Source: Sulfurimonas sp. | GTDB taxonomy: Bacteria > Campylobacterota > Campylobacteria > Campylobacterales > Sulfurimonadaceae | DNA: 56,183 nucleotides | Assembly (NCBI GenBank): GCA_027064045.1 | Contig: JAMOQK010000021.1 | Coordinates: forward strand, 1-56,183 | Direction: 5' to 3' | Shown: in pieces, positions 36,816-48,783 of the stretch | How positions within the stretch are numbered: position 1 is the first letter of the stretch | Layout of the letters: every line of letters begins with the position of its first letter | Program-made: the position numbers and the translations under genes | The notes under the pieces: generated by a model | What the model was told of the DNA's origin: nothing | The model's input: the letters and a program-made list of their open reading frames with translations, nothing else | Database searches by the model: none

Positions 36816-38066
36816 TTACCAATCCATAGATTGAATTCTTCCATATTTTAACGGAAACAAATAGTTTTTATTATGATTTAATCTTATAATACCTAAAGAA
36901 CTTTGAGCTTGATAATTTTTTATAAACAGTATAGCATCACCATCTCTTGAAAATCTAGGAAATTCATTTATCCCAGTTGCTGTAAGTCTTCTGATAAAGT
37001 CTGTTTTTGTTGAGATTAAGTGTAAGTTAAATGTATTACTTGAAAAAGCACTAGAAGTTTCTCTTGCCTTATAAACGACATATTCACCTCTCGCACTACA
37101 AGCGGCATTACTTTTACCATAATAAACCATCTGTTCAACATCATTCGTACCAATATTTTTTGAAAAGATATTTGGATAACCCAATCTGTTTGAAACAAAA
37201 ACAATAGTATTATCATTCATAAATTGAGCATTTACATCTATGCCACTAAATTTTGTAATCCGTTTATATCTTCTTGATTTTACATTATATAGATAAATAT
37301 CTGGCTGCCCTTTTGGTGCCATTGTTAACAATAGTTTAGAAGAGTCATCACTCACATCAGAACATACCAACATACCATCAGAAGAAAGAAGACTTTTAAT
37401 AACACCTGTTCGAATATCAACATATCTCAGAGTTGGTTTCTTCCTATTCAAAGAAGTATAATAAAATTTAGTTTGGTTTTTATTTGCCCATTTTGGAAAG
37501 ATATTAAAACCACCTTTTATTATTACATGTTGATAAGACAGTGTATAATCAGCTATAATAATCTCACTTTTTCGAGGCTTTACTATCCTTGAAAAAATAA
37601 CTTTTCTCTTCATCCACTCAACGGATGGGGCACCCATAAATTCATTTATATCATAAGCTATGGCATGTGAGATAAACATATATACATTTTTACTTTTAAT
37701 CTTATAATTTTTAAGTAAAACATCTTTATCATTACTTATAAGCTTTGTTTGAACATTTAAAGCACCATTGTCATCCTCAAAAAGCTTATATCGTAAAACA
37801 TAGTTCATATCTTTGTTTTCAACAACAACTTCATTTTTATTAAAGTTTGTTGTTCTACGATGCCTATCAACATTGAACAATGAAAGTACATTTAAATCTG
37901 CTACAATAGTTTTAAAAAACTTTACTTTAAATGTATCATCATAACTTATTGATGCATCCTCCACTGCTAAAGATGGAAGGGAATCCACTTTTTTAATAAC
38001 TTCTATAGTTGCATCACTTGCAAATATAGAAGTTATCAATATAATACTTAAAAAAAATATTTTCAA
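36816..38066 (-). CDS. tolB: Tol-Pal system protein TolB
   Basis: A 416-aa periplasmic protein with a signal peptide (MKIFFLSIILITSIFA), an N-terminal alpha/beta domain and a C-terminal six-bladed beta-propeller. Typical blade motifs are IFPKWANKNQTKFYYTS, KGQPDIYLYNVKSRRYKRIT and INEFPRFSRDGDAILF. It links Pal to the inner membrane Tol complex. It starts 2 nt after the TolA-like gene. One near copy of the 9-bp motif (37662). Confidence 0.92.
   Translation of the reverse strand: MKIFFLSIILITSIFASDATIEVIKKVDSLPSLAVEDASISYDDTFKVKFFKTIVADLNVLSLFNVDRHRRTTNFNKNEVVVENKDMNYVLRYKLFEDDNGALNVQTKLISNDKDVLLKNYKIKSKNVYMFISHAIAYDINEFMGAPSVEWMKRKVIFSRIVKPRKSEIIIADYTLSYQHVIIKGGFNIFPKWANKNQTKFYYTSLNRKKPTLRYVDIRTGVIKSLLSSDGMLVCSDVSDDSSKLLLTMAPKGQPDIYLYNVKSRRYKRITKFSGIDVNAQFMNDNTIVFVSNRLGYPNIFSKNIGTNDVEQMVYYGKSNAACSARGEYVVYKARETSSAFSSNTFNLHLISTKTDFIRRLTATGINEFPRFSRDGDAILFIKNYQAQSSLGIIRLNHNKNYLFPLKYGRIQSMDW
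37662..37670 (+). repeat. 9-mer variant GGCATGTGA
   Basis: In tolB; one mismatch at the last base. The gene reads it as Ser-His-Ala. Confidence 0.55.
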
Positions 38067-38068
38067 AA

Positions 38069-38827
38069 CTACTCCTTTGAGGTTAATATAATTATATAGT
38101 TTCCAGATTCATGCTGTGGGTTTACAGGGAAAAGCACTTTTTCCAATCTGGATTTAAGTTCATCGCATTCACGATTTAATGCACTATTTGTTGAATAATT
38201 CAAAATCCTAAAATCTATCACTTTTCCAATAGCACTAAGCTCTATAACTGCTTTTACACTATTACCTTGTGAATTTGGTGGTGGATTAAAATAATCATAT
38301 ACTAAAGCCTGAATTTTAGCTAAATATTCATTAACTTCATTTGATGTTGATGGAGATAATTTATCACTGTCAGTTGATATTTTATCTATATTTTTCACTA
38401 TCTCTGAAATATCTTTTACATCTTTATTGTTTAAAGTTTTTACTTTTTTTTGTATCTCTTGAAATCTTTTATTATCAATTTTTCTTTTTTTAATTATTTT
38501 TTTGTTAATTTTTTTTGTCCAAACATCGCTAAATAGATTTCCAACATCTGTCTCAGGGGTAGCTATATCATTAGATATTGCAGTTGAGTCACTTATAGTT
38601 TTTTTTACTATCTTAGGTTTCTTGGTTATCTTAGATTTTTTTATACTTTTTTTAGCTTGTACAAAAGAGTTATTTAGCGATATAGAGATATAATTATCTT
38701 TTTTAAGTGCAAAAACATCATCTTTTTTTAATCCAAATAACATATGTACAAAAAAATATGCAAAAAAAGTAAAGAGTGATATAGATATAAAACCACTTAT
38801 AAGAAAAAAGGTATTATTTCTAACCAT
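38069..38827 (-). CDS. TolA/TonB-like energy-transducing protein
   Basis: A 252-aa protein with an N-terminal TM segment (about 8-30), a Lys-rich periplasmic linker (SIKKSKITKKPKIVKKT) and a TonB/TolA-like C-terminal domain (VKAVIELSAIGKVIDFRIL). By position between exbD and tolB it is the TolA of this system. It overlaps exbD by 8 nt. Confidence 0.78.
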   Translation of the reverse strand: MVRNNTFFLISGFISISLFTFFAYFFVHMLFGLKKDDVFALKKDNYISISLNNSFVQAKKSIKKSKITKKPKIVKKTISDSTAISNDIATPETDVGNLFSDVWTKKINKKIIKKRKIDNKRFQEIQKKVKTLNNKDVKDISEIVKNIDKISTDSDKLSPSTSNEVNEYLAKIQALVYDYFNPPPNSQGNSVKAVIELSAIGKVIDFRILNYSTNSALNRECDELKSRLEKVLFPVNPQHESGNYIIILTSKE

Positions 38828-39209
38828 TTGTAGCTAATGAGACCTCAGAAAATCCAGACTGCTTTACAGCTGCTAAAACAGACATCACAACACCATAATC
38901 TAGCGATTTATCTGCACTTATAAGCACAGTGGCTTTAAGATCTAATTTTCTTGAATACAAATAAAAATTATCTCCAAAAGAGTTTATATCAAAAATCTCT
39001 TTATTAACCATTAGTTTCAAATCTTTATCAATGGTGATATGAACTGGTGGGATTTTTGAAAGTTGTTTAGAGATTGAACCCTGAGGAAGTTTTATGTTTT
39101 CCTCATAAACTATATTTGGAGCGATTACCATAAGTATTGCAAGTAGCACAAGCATAACATCCACCAAAGGGGTAATATTTAACTCAGGTTTATCATCCCA
39201 ATCATACAT
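38820..39209 (-). CDS. ExbD/TolR-family proton-motor protein
   Basis: A 129-aa protein with one TM segment (about 14-34) holding the conserved Asp (NITPLVDVMLVLLAILMV) used in proton transfer, followed by a small periplasmic domain. Works with the ExbB/TolQ protein 9 nt upstream to energise Tol. Confidence 0.92.
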   Translation of the reverse strand: MYDWDDKPELNITPLVDVMLVLLAILMVIAPNIVYEENIKLPQGSISKQLSKIPPVHITIDKDLKLMVNKEIFDINSFGDNFYLYSRKLDLKATVLISADKSLDYGVVMSVLAAVKQSGFSEVSLATNG

Positions 39210-39218
39210 AACAGACCT

Positions 39219-39782
39219 TTAATTTCTAGCTAAAATTGCGTCACTTTGCATCTGCATAGAACTGATTAACTCGAATGATTTTCTTTTTAATATTTGATGA
39301 TAAGTATAAGCAAATACTGCTACAAAAATTCCAGCTGCTGTTGCGATTAGTGCATCAGCTACACCACTAGAGATAACAGACATACTCCCACTACTTTGAC
39401 CAATATGAGTAAATGTATCAAGGATGGAAACAACTGTACCAAAAAGACCGATAAATGGTGTAGTTGAAGCAAAAACCGAGAGTAAAGATAAACCTTTTGT
39501 AGCTTCTCTTGTAGCAGCCAACATACCTAAGTCTAAAACTTCTTTAGAAATATTTGAACTTGTTTTAATGAAATTATTTAAAAAAGAGTCTTGATTAACT
39601 GAGGGAGAACCCATAAGCAAAGTTTCTAATGAACTGTTTTCAGTAGAAAGCCAATTACTTACAGAGAAGTAACGATAAAAGAACACCCAATTCAACACAA
39701 TAAAGTATATTGACAAAAGAGCCAATACACCTATTGTAACTGGATGACTTTTTAGATAAAAATCTATTAAATTATTAGTCAT
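39219..39782 (-). CDS. ExbB/TolQ-family proton-motor protein
   Basis: A 187-aa protein with three TM segments (about 17-37, 97-117 and 142-162) and the family pattern FIGLFGTVVSILDTF and GVADALIATAAGIFVAVFA. It starts 3 nt after atpC, so the Tol motor genes are probably transcribed with the ATP synthase operon, as in other Campylobacterota. Confidence 0.92.
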   Translation of the reverse strand: MTNNLIDFYLKSHPVTIGVLALLSIYFIVLNWVFFYRYFSVSNWLSTENSSLETLLMGSPSVNQDSFLNNFIKTSSNISKEVLDLGMLAATREATKGLSLLSVFASTTPFIGLFGTVVSILDTFTHIGQSSGSMSVISSGVADALIATAAGIFVAVFAYTYHQILKRKSFELISSMQMQSDAILARN

Positions 39783-39785
39783 ATT

Positions 39786-40178
39786 TTAAAATAATTTTTG
39801 AGCGGCAGACTCTATTTTTGCAGAAACTGATGCTATTGCTGGATTTGAATCAGCAATATCACTAAGAAGTTTCTTAGCATCTTCAAGAGCAGTAGCAATT
39901 GCACTTTCGTTATCACCACGAATAGCAACAGCACCTTCTACCAAAACAATAACTTTTTCTTCATCAACCTGAACTACGCCCCAGTTAATTAAAATCGACT
40001 CGACTGTTTTGTCTTCTTTTTCGATATCAATTACACCAGCTTCCAACAAAGTTGATAATGAAGCATGATGAGCAAGAACACCGAATTCTCCCTCTTCACC
40101 AGGGAGAACTACACTAACAACTTCACCATTAAAGATTTCGCCGTTAGGAGTTAGGATTTCAAGTTTTAACTTATCCAT
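39786..40178 (-). CDS. atpC: F1Fo ATP synthase epsilon subunit
   Basis: A 130-aa protein with the beta-sandwich domain (KLEILTPNGEIFNGEVVSVV, GEFGVLAHHA) and a short C-terminal helical part. Central-stalk subunit that can restrain ATP hydrolysis. Lies 15 nt after atpD and 3 nt before exbB. Confidence 0.95.
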   Translation of the reverse strand: MDKLKLEILTPNGEIFNGEVVSVVLPGEEGEFGVLAHHASLSTLLEAGVIDIEKEDKTVESILINWGVVQVDEEKVIVLVEGAVAIRGDNESAIATALEDAKKLLSDIADSNPAIASVSAKIESAAQKLF

Positions 40179-40193
40179 TTCTTGTCCTTATAA

Positions 40194-42487
<2,294 letters not shown>

Positions 42488-42498
42488 AACAATTTCCC

Positions 42499-44016
42499 TT
42501 ACGCTGCTACAAAGCTAGCTTTGAATTCTTCAAGAGCTTTAGTTAACAGTGCTTTAGTATCATCATCAACTTTAGAAGTGCTTCTGATATTCTCAAAAAT
42601 CTGAGGATATGATGCTTCTAAGAATGGATACATCTCAGCTTCAAAACGAACAACATTTGATGAATCAAAATCATCTAAGAAACCTTCATTACCTGCAAAG
42701 ATAATAGCAACTTGTTTCTCAGCTGAAAGTGGTGAAAATGGCCCTTGTTTTAGAACTTCTACCATTCTTTGACCACGCTCTAATTGATTACGAGATGTTT
42801 CATCCAAATCAGATGCAAACTGAGCAAATGCTTGAAGTTCACGATATTGAGCAAGATCAAGTCTAAGTGTACCAGCAACTTGCTTAGTAGCTTTGATTTG
42901 AGCAGCACCACCAACACGAGAAACTGAAAGACCAACATTAATTGCTGGACGAACACCTGAGTTAAAGAGTTCAGTTTCTAGGAAAATCTGACCATCTGTA
43001 ATAGAGATAACATTCGTTGGAATATATGCTGCAACATCACCCTCTTGCGTTTCAATAATAGGAAGTGCAGTAAGTGAACCAGCTCCATCTTCATCACAAA
43101 CTTTCGCAGCTCTTTCAAGTAAACGAGAGTGGATATAGAAAACATCACCAGGATAAGCTTCACGACCTGGAGGACGACGAAGGATAAGTGACATTTCACG
43201 ATATGCAACCGCATGTTTAGTTAAATCATCATATACGATTAGACCATGTCTAGCATTATCACGGAAATATTCACCCATAGTAACACCAGTATATGGAGCT
43301 AAAAATTGAAGTGCAGCAGCTTCAGCAGCTGTAGCAGATACGATAATTGTATATTCCATTGCACCATGTTCTTCTAAACGACGAACAATTTGAGCAACAG
43401 TTGATTCTTTTTGACCGATTGCTACATAGATACAAGAAACACCATTACCTTTTTGGTTAATGATTGCATCAATTGCAACTGTAGTTTTACCAGTTTGTCT
43501 ATCACCAATAATAAGCTCTCTTTGACCTCTACCGATTGGTACAAGTGCATCAATCGCTTTAATACCAGTTGCTAATGGTTCATGAACTGATTTTCTATTC
43601 ATAATACCAGGTGCTTTTTCCTCAAGGAAACGAGTTTCATTTGTTTCAATCGGACCTTTACCATCTATTGGCTCACCAAGTGCATTTACAACACGACCAA
43701 GAAGTGCATCACCAACAGGAACTTTAAGAAGTTTTCCAAGTCTTTTTACACTCATCCCCTCTCTAAGTTCGATACCAGCACCAAGGATAACAATACCCAC
43801 AGCACTCTCTTCAAGGTTCATAACCAAACCTTTAGTACCCTCTTCAAACTCTACCATCTCACCAGCCATAACATTGCTAAGTCCGTAAACTTGTGCAACA
43901 CCATCAGCATAAGAAACGATTTTACCTGTTTCATTAATATCAACACTTAATTCAAAGTTATCGATACGCTCTTTAATTATTGAGCTGATTTCATCAGCTT
44001 GAATTTTTGCTACCAC
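42499..44016 (-). CDS. atpA: F1Fo ATP synthase alpha subunit
   Basis: A 505-aa subunit with Walker [12 protein letters not shown], the VSRVGGAAQ block and regulatory nucleotide site. It sits 24 nt after atpH. Confidence 0.98.
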   Translation of the reverse strand: MVAKIQADEISSIIKERIDNFELSVDINETGKIVSYADGVAQVYGLSNVMAGEMVEFEEGTKGLVMNLEESAVGIVILGAGIELREGMSVKRLGKLLKVPVGDALLGRVVNALGEPIDGKGPIETNETRFLEEKAPGIMNRKSVHEPLATGIKAIDALVPIGRGQRELIIGDRQTGKTTVAIDAIINQKGNGVSCIYVAIGQKESTVAQIVRRLEEHGAMEYTIIVSATAAEAAALQFLAPYTGVTMGEYFRDNARHGLIVYDDLTKHAVAYREMSLILRRPPGREAYPGDVFYIHSRLLERAAKVCDEDGAGSLTALPIIETQEGDVAAYIPTNVISITDGQIFLETELFNSGVRPAINVGLSVSRVGGAAQIKATKQVAGTLRLDLAQYRELQAFAQFASDLDETSRNQLERGQRMVEVLKQGPFSPLSAEKQVAIIFAGNEGFLDDFDSSNVVRFEAEMYPFLEASYPQIFENIRSTSKVDDDTKALLTKALEEFKASFVAA

Positions 44017-44040
44017 TATATATTCTCCCCTCGTTGAAAG

Positions 44041-44574
44041 TTAAATTGCTTTTACTATATGTTCTATAATTTGATTGTCTATTCTAGTTTTAGAAAAATT
44101 AATCTCTATCCCTAAATCTTCCACATCAACTTTAATACCATCAAAATCATTTTTCATAAACTCTAATGTTATTTTTGAATCAAATCTCTTACTTAAACCA
44201 TCACCTAAATCTTGTATTACTTTAGCATCTATATCACTATCGCTATAAACAACACCTTCATAAGTTTTAGTAGTATTTGCCACATCTTTTCTCATCTCCT
44301 CTGCTATTGCAGGGATGATATTGATACGACCGTTTTCCACTATCAGTTTAATAAAGTTATTTACTTCATTGGAGTTTGCAGATTTAACTGCATCTAATAA
44401 AATATCTAACTTATCTTTTGCAAGAATATTTGGATTCTCAACTATATTAATAAACTTCTCATTTTTAAAAGACTCAGCTAAAGTAGCAAAAATAGAAGTC
44501 ATACTCTCCATAGATTCTATACCTGAACTATCTTTAATAGCTTTAATATATCTCTTTGCGATTAATTCTTCCAT
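44041..44574 (-). CDS. atpH: F1Fo ATP synthase delta subunit
   Basis: A 177-aa peripheral-stalk protein, helical N-terminal half (LIAKRYIKAI) and C-terminal domain with GIEINFSKTRIDNQI. Overlaps atpF by 1 nt. Confidence 0.93.
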   Translation of the reverse strand: MEELIAKRYIKAIKDSSGIESMESMTSIFATLAESFKNEKFINIVENPNILAKDKLDILLDAVKSANSNEVNNFIKLIVENGRINIIPAIAEEMRKDVANTTKTYEGVVYSDSDIDAKVIQDLGDGLSKRFDSKITLEFMKNDFDGIKVDVEDLGIEINFSKTRIDNQIIEHIVKAI

Positions 44575-45089
44575 TATGCCACCTTCTTCAAGATAACATT
44601 TGCCATAGCTTCTTTATTGAAGTCATCACCACTTTGGGCTAACACTTCATCAAGAATCTCTTCCACAACAACACGAACCATTCTTCTTTGTTCAAAATCT
44701 TTCAAAGAAACTTGTTGTTTTGCTAAAGTTTCTAACTCAACCTCACATTGTGCCATCATGTTATCATTAATGATTTTATTCTCTTTTTTTGAAGCACTTG
44801 CTAATTCCTCTGCAAACTTTTCAGCTTCAGAGATTTTTGCCAATGCATCTTTTTTAAGAGTAATAGACTCATTTAACTTATCTTGAACTTTTTGTAATTC
44901 ATCAGCAATTGATTGCGATCTACCTGCAAAATAATTTTTTGTAGGTTCTGCAATCAAATACCAGATAAGTCCAACAAAAAGTGCAAAGTTCACAGTTCTT
45001 TGAATTATATCTGAACTTGCATGTTCTGCATCACCAGATGCTAATGCATAAGTTGATATCATTAGCATAAATACTAAAATTCTACTCAC
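44574..45089 (-). CDS. atpF: F1Fo ATP synthase subunit b
   Basis: A 171-aa peripheral-stalk protein: a signal-like N-terminal hydrophobic stretch (MSRILVFMLMISTYALASG), a TM-like segment (VNFALFVGLIWYLI) and a long charged coiled coil. One of two b-type subunits; the other (b') is 9 nt upstream. Confidence 0.92.
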   Translation of the reverse strand: MSRILVFMLMISTYALASGDAEHASSDIIQRTVNFALFVGLIWYLIAEPTKNYFAGRSQSIADELQKVQDKLNESITLKKDALAKISEAEKFAEELASASKKENKIINDNMMAQCEVELETLAKQQVSLKDFEQRRMVRVVVEEILDEVLAQSGDDFNKEAMANVILKKVA

Positions 45090-45098
45090 ATCTTATCC

Positions 45099-45521
45099 TT
45101 ATATCTGACTAAATTTAGCTTTTACAGCTTCTTTAAACAGTGGAACCTGAGACATCAAGTCACTTGTTAACTGCTCTTTAGAGTTAGCAAGAGATTGCTC
45201 AAACTCCAAATATTCACTGGCTAATTCAGCACGCTTTGCCTCTAACTTACTATCTGCTAACTCTTTAGCATCTGCAATAACCTTCTCTCTCAGGGCTGTA
45301 GCTTCAAGTTTAGCATTCATAATAATTGATTCAGCTTTTGAATGTAGTTCATTGATTTCATCATCATTTGAACCTATTTTACTTAGGTCTCTTTTGATGT
45401 CCTCATCTCTTTTATTCATAAAACTAAACAATGGATTATAAAGCCAACTATTAAGAACAACGATAAGCGTAAGAAATACGATTAATGTAGCTATAAGTAG
45501 TATCGGATTTATATCTAACAT
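45099..45521 (-). CDS. atpF': F1Fo ATP synthase subunit b'
   Basis: A 140-aa b-type subunit with one TM segment (about 5-27) and a long coiled coil. It opens the ATP synthase operon behind a strong AGGAGGT ribosome site (45525-45531) and a TATAAT box (45544-45549). b/b' pairs give an asymmetric stalk, the usual arrangement in this phylum. Confidence 0.92.
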   Translation of the reverse strand: MLDINPILLIATLIVFLTLIVVLNSWLYNPLFSFMNKRDEDIKRDLSKIGSNDDEINELHSKAESIIMNAKLEATALREKVIADAKELADSKLEAKRAELASEYLEFEQSLANSKEQLTSDLMSQVPLFKEAVKAKFSQI

Positions 45522-45543
45522 AGCACCTCCTAAAAGTTGCGTG

Positions 45544-45549
45544 ATTATA
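45544..45549 (-). promoter_or_regulatory. Probable -10 box of the ATP synthase operon promoter
   Basis: TTGTATAATCAC on the minus strand, an exact TATAAT 22 nt before the atpF' start codon, in the 116-nt gap after parB. Confidence 0.6.
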
Positions 45550-45637
45550 CAATGATAAAATTGAAACGATAGTTAAAGTAGAAAAAAAATTAAGAAAATT
45601 TTATTTTTTATATAAATAATGCTATTAATGTGTAATT

Positions 45638-46480
45638 TTAAGAAGAAAAATACTCTAAAAAATCTTGAATTTGCTTTTCATCATCAAATTCAACTGTTAC
45701 TTTATTCTTAGAAGTTTTCATTTTAAAACCAAGTGTATTAAATTTCTCTCTTAAATTAGAAAAATCATATGAAACAGCAGATGGTTTTTTATCTGAAGTA
45801 ATTTTTGAAGTTTTTAAATTTTTAATCATCGACTCAACATCTCTAACACTGAGTTTTTGACCAATAATTGAATTTACCATTAATTGTTGTTGCTTTTCAT
45901 CAAGACCTATTAAAACCCTTGCATGACCTGCTGTGATTTTTTTCTCAATCAATGCTTTTTGTGTTTTAGGTGAAAGTTGCAAAAGTCTTATAGAGTTAGT
46001 TATATGTGTTCTACTTTTACTAATAAGATGAGACAACTCTTCATGTGTTATCTCATGCAGTTTAATCAACTCGCTATAAGCATGTGCCAACTCTATAGAG
46101 TTTAATTCCTCTCTTTGAATATTTTCAATAAGAGCAAATTGTCTCATCTTTTGCTCATCACTATTTAGTACAATAGAGCGAATAGTTTTTAGCTTTGCAA
46201 TTTTAGAAGCACGAAACCTTCTCTCACCAGCTATTAAAATATAACCATCAATATCTTCTGTAACCACTATAGGTTGAATTAAACCATCTTTTTTAATAGA
46301 CTCTGCCAACTCAGCCAAAGAATCTTCATTAAAAGATTTTCTAGGTTGATAAGGATTTGCCCTTATATCTTTAAGTGGTATTTCTACAATAGAATCTTTT
46401 TGAGATACTTCATTATCATATGCTTCATCTATCTCACCTAACAATGCGCCTAAACCTCTACCTAATGCTCGTGATTTCAT
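45638..46480 (-). CDS. parB: Chromosome partition protein ParB
   Basis: A 280-aa protein with the ParB/Srx N-terminal domain (IRANPYQPRKSF, GERRFRASK, the CTP-binding boxes), a helix-turn-helix (EITHEELSHLISKSRTHITNSI) that binds parS, and a C-terminal dimer domain. It overlaps parA by 1 nt. I found no canonical parS (TGTTTCACGTGAAACA) in the window. Confidence 0.95.
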   Translation of the reverse strand: MKSRALGRGLGALLGEIDEAYDNEVSQKDSIVEIPLKDIRANPYQPRKSFNEDSLAELAESIKKDGLIQPIVVTEDIDGYILIAGERRFRASKIAKLKTIRSIVLNSDEQKMRQFALIENIQREELNSIELAHAYSELIKLHEITHEELSHLISKSRTHITNSIRLLQLSPKTQKALIEKKITAGHARVLIGLDEKQQQLMVNSIIGQKLSVRDVESMIKNLKTSKITSDKKPSAVSYDFSNLREKFNTLGFKMKTSKNKVTVEFDDEKQIQDFLEYFSS

Positions 46481-47262
46481 TATCTTATTATCGCCTGTGC
46501 TAAATTTTGATATGCTTTTGAACCATTTGATTTTACATCATATAAAATCACAGGTTTACCAAAAGACGGTGACTCTGCAAGTTTCACATTTCTTGGTACA
46601 ACTATATATTTTTCTTTTTCATCTTTAAACAGTTTACCTTTAAAATGTTGTCTTAAATCTGCAAAAACCTGTTTTGAAAGATTGTTTTGAGATGAAAACA
46701 TAGTTGGTAAAAAACCTTTTATAGTAAGTTTTGGATTTATAGATTTTCTTACAAGTTTAACAGTATTTAAAAGTTGTGCCAACCCCTCCAATGCAAAAAA
46801 CTCACACTGAATAGGAATAATTACAGAGTTTGAAGCTGAAAGTGCATTTATAGTCATTGGTCCAAGGGCTGGTGGAGAATCAATAATCACATAATCATAA
46901 TCTTTTTTTACATTTGCTATAGCTTTTTTAAGCACTAACTCACGACCCTTTGCATTATCAGCATCATAGTATTCTTTTTCTATCCCAACAAGCCCTATAT
47001 TTGATGGAACTAAATGAAGTGTAGGTAAATCCGATTTTAAGATAATATCTTTTAATTTTTTTGTACCGATGAGAACATGATAAATATTAAATTCATAATC
47101 ATTTCTATGAAATCCCAAAGATGTTGTGGCATTTGCCTGAGGATCTGAGTCTATCAAAAGCACTTTTTTTTCTGCAACAGCCAGTGAAGCAGCCAGATTT
47201 ACAGCAGTGGTTGTTTTACCAACTCCACCTTTTTGATTTGCTATTACTATCACTTCACTCAT
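46480..47262 (-). CDS. parA: Chromosome partition ATPase ParA/Soj
   Basis: A 260-aa Walker-type ATPase with the deviant Walker A KGGVGKTTTAVNLA, DSDPQANATTSLG and DYVIIDSPPALGPMT. Works with ParB in origin segregation. Overlaps birA by 4 nt. Confidence 0.97.
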   Translation of the reverse strand: MSEVIVIANQKGGVGKTTTAVNLAASLAVAEKKVLLIDSDPQANATTSLGFHRNDYEFNIYHVLIGTKKLKDIILKSDLPTLHLVPSNIGLVGIEKEYYDADNAKGRELVLKKAIANVKKDYDYVIIDSPPALGPMTINALSASNSVIIPIQCEFFALEGLAQLLNTVKLVRKSINPKLTIKGFLPTMFSSQNNLSKQVFADLRQHFKGKLFKDEKEKYIVVPRNVKLAESPSFGKPVILYDVKSNGSKAYQNLAQAIIR

Positions 47263-47912
47263 CTTCTACTATATATCCTCTCGCCATCGCTTAAAATAGA
47301 ACCATCACTCTCAAGAGTAACATCATCTAATAAAATTTTAAAATTATTTTCATGTGTAAAAAACTGTCGATTTCTATGAAATTCTAACTCATATTTGCTA
47401 AAAACTTGCTTCCATAATGATTTTTTCTCAATCTTTTTAAAATATTGTTTTAACAACTCATCTTTAGAAATTTTTATATCTAAACTTGCAAAACCTTTTG
47501 GAGATTTGACTAGATTTAATCCAACACCACAAACAAGGGTATCTCCGAGTATATTTGTTATCATCCCACCAATCTTCAAATCATCTAAATAAAAATCATT
47601 TGGCCATTTCAACCAAACTTTAGAATTTAATTCACTTAAACTCTCTTTTAAAAGATATGCAAAATATATAGAAGCAGATTCAAGTTTCAAATCTTTTGGC
47701 AGCTCATCTAAACAAATCGCAAATGATAAAAACAGATTTCCATCTATCCCTATCCATCTATTTTCTCTACTGCCTAAACCAGCTATTTGCTTCTTCGCAA
47801 CCACGGCATGTGGGGGTACAAGGTCATGATTTTTTAGAGCATTTTTTAGATATGTTTGAGTTGAATCTATACTATCAAGATATGTAATCTTCAATACTAA
47901 GTCTCTTCCCAT
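47259..47912 (-). CDS. birA: Biotin-[acetyl-CoA-carboxylase] ligase
   Basis: A 217-aa biotin protein ligase: IDSTQTYLK, the AGLGSRENRW loop replacing the usual G-R-G-R-x-x-R form, and WLKWPNDFYLDDLKIGGMI. It lacks the N-terminal DNA-binding domain of the E. coli protein. ATG 47912 overlaps fmt by 38 nt; a TTG at 47894, giving MKITYLDSIDSTQ with GGAAGAG 8 nt before it, is an equally good start. Confidence 0.9.
   Translation of the reverse strand: MGRDLVLKITYLDSIDSTQTYLKNALKNHDLVPPHAVVAKKQIAGLGSRENRWIGIDGNLFLSFAICLDELPKDLKLESASIYFAYLLKESLSELNSKVWLKWPNDFYLDDLKIGGMITNILGDTLVCGVGLNLVKSPKGFASLDIKISKDELLKQYFKKIEKKSLWKQVFSKYELEFHRNRQFFTHENNFKILLDDVTLESDGSILSDGERIYSRR
47805..47813 (+). repeat. 9-mer GGCATGTGG, exact copy 18
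   Basis: In birA; read as Pro-His-Ala in VPPHAVVAKK. Flanks CAC and GGG. Confidence 0.85.
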
Positions 47913-48783
47913 TTATATATGAGATAACATCTACCTCTTTTTTTGATGGTGCTTGAACACGAAAAACCTGAATTGTACCAACTTTACACCCTACTATTAT
48001 ACTATCAGCACAAATTTTTAAGATTTTTCCAACTTCATTAAAACCATCACTATCTACAAGCTTTATTTTTTTAAGTTTAAGTCCACTTTTCAGATATATC
48101 CCCGGCCAAGGGGTAAATGCTCTATACCTGTTATACAGTGTCAGTGCATCATCAAAACCTATCTCACCATCAGCTTTTGTAATTTTTTTGCAATGGGTAG
48201 CTTTACTCTCGTCTTGTTTTTTCAAAGTATAATTTTCAAAGTTTTTTAACACATCAACACTAAGTCCACATGCCAAAGTTGTAAGTTTATCAAACAACTC
48301 CTCAACCATCATATCTTCATCTACATCTATTTTTTCTATCTTGATAATATCGCCAGTATCAAGCCCCTCATCCATAAGCATAGCAGTTACACCTGTCTGA
48401 GTATCGCCATTTAAAAGTGTCTGCTGAATTGGAGATGCACCTCTGTAATTTGGTAATATGGAAGCATGAAGATTTATACATGGTGCATGACTTAGCACCT
48501 CTTTTGGAAGTATCTGTCCATAAGCAGCCACCACTATAAAATCACACTCAATTTTTAAAAGTTCTTTAACTACCTCTGTTTCACGAAGTTTATTTGGCTG
48601 ATAAACATCTATGCTATTTGCACATGCCAAACTCTTCACAACAGGTGGAGTCATAATTTTTTTACGCCCCACTGGTTTATCTGGCTGTGTATAAACTGCT
48701 ACTACATCTATATCTTCATCATCTATGAAAGTTTGTAAAATTTTCTCAGCATAATCTGGAGTTCCCATAAAAATTATCTTCAT
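47875..48783 (-). CDS. fmt: Methionyl-tRNA formyltransferase
   Basis: Formylates initiator Met-tRNA. The 302-aa protein has [29 protein letters not shown] and MDEGLDTGDI, then the C-terminal OB-like domain. It overlaps proB by 4 nt. Confidence 0.96.
   Translation of the reverse strand: MKIIFMGTPDYAEKILQTFIDDEDIDVVAVYTQPDKPVGRKKIMTPPVVKSLACANSIDVYQPNKLRETEVVKELLKIECDFIVVAAYGQILPKEVLSHAPCINLHASILPNYRGASPIQQTLLNGDTQTGVTAMLMDEGLDTGDIIKIEKIDVDEDMMVEELFDKLTTLACGLSVDVLKNFENYTLKKQDESKATHCKKITKADGEIGFDDALTLYNRYRAFTPWPGIYLKSGLKLKKIKLVDSDGFNEVGKILKICADSIIVGCKVGTIQVFRVQAPSKKEVDVISYINGKRLSIEDYIS
48266..48274 (-). repeat. 9-mer GGCATGTGG, exact copy 19
   Basis: In fmt; encodes Ala-Cys-Gly in LACGLSV. Flanks TTT and ACT. 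Confidence 0.85.
48620..48628 (-). repeat. 9-mer variant GGCATGTGC
   Basis: In fmt; one mismatch at the last base. Encodes Ala-Cys-Ala; left flank TTT as in exact copies. Confidence 0.5.

Noticed and set aside
45522..46480. parS site near parB
   Set aside because: I looked for the canonical TGTTTCACGTGAAACA and close variants and saw none in the window.
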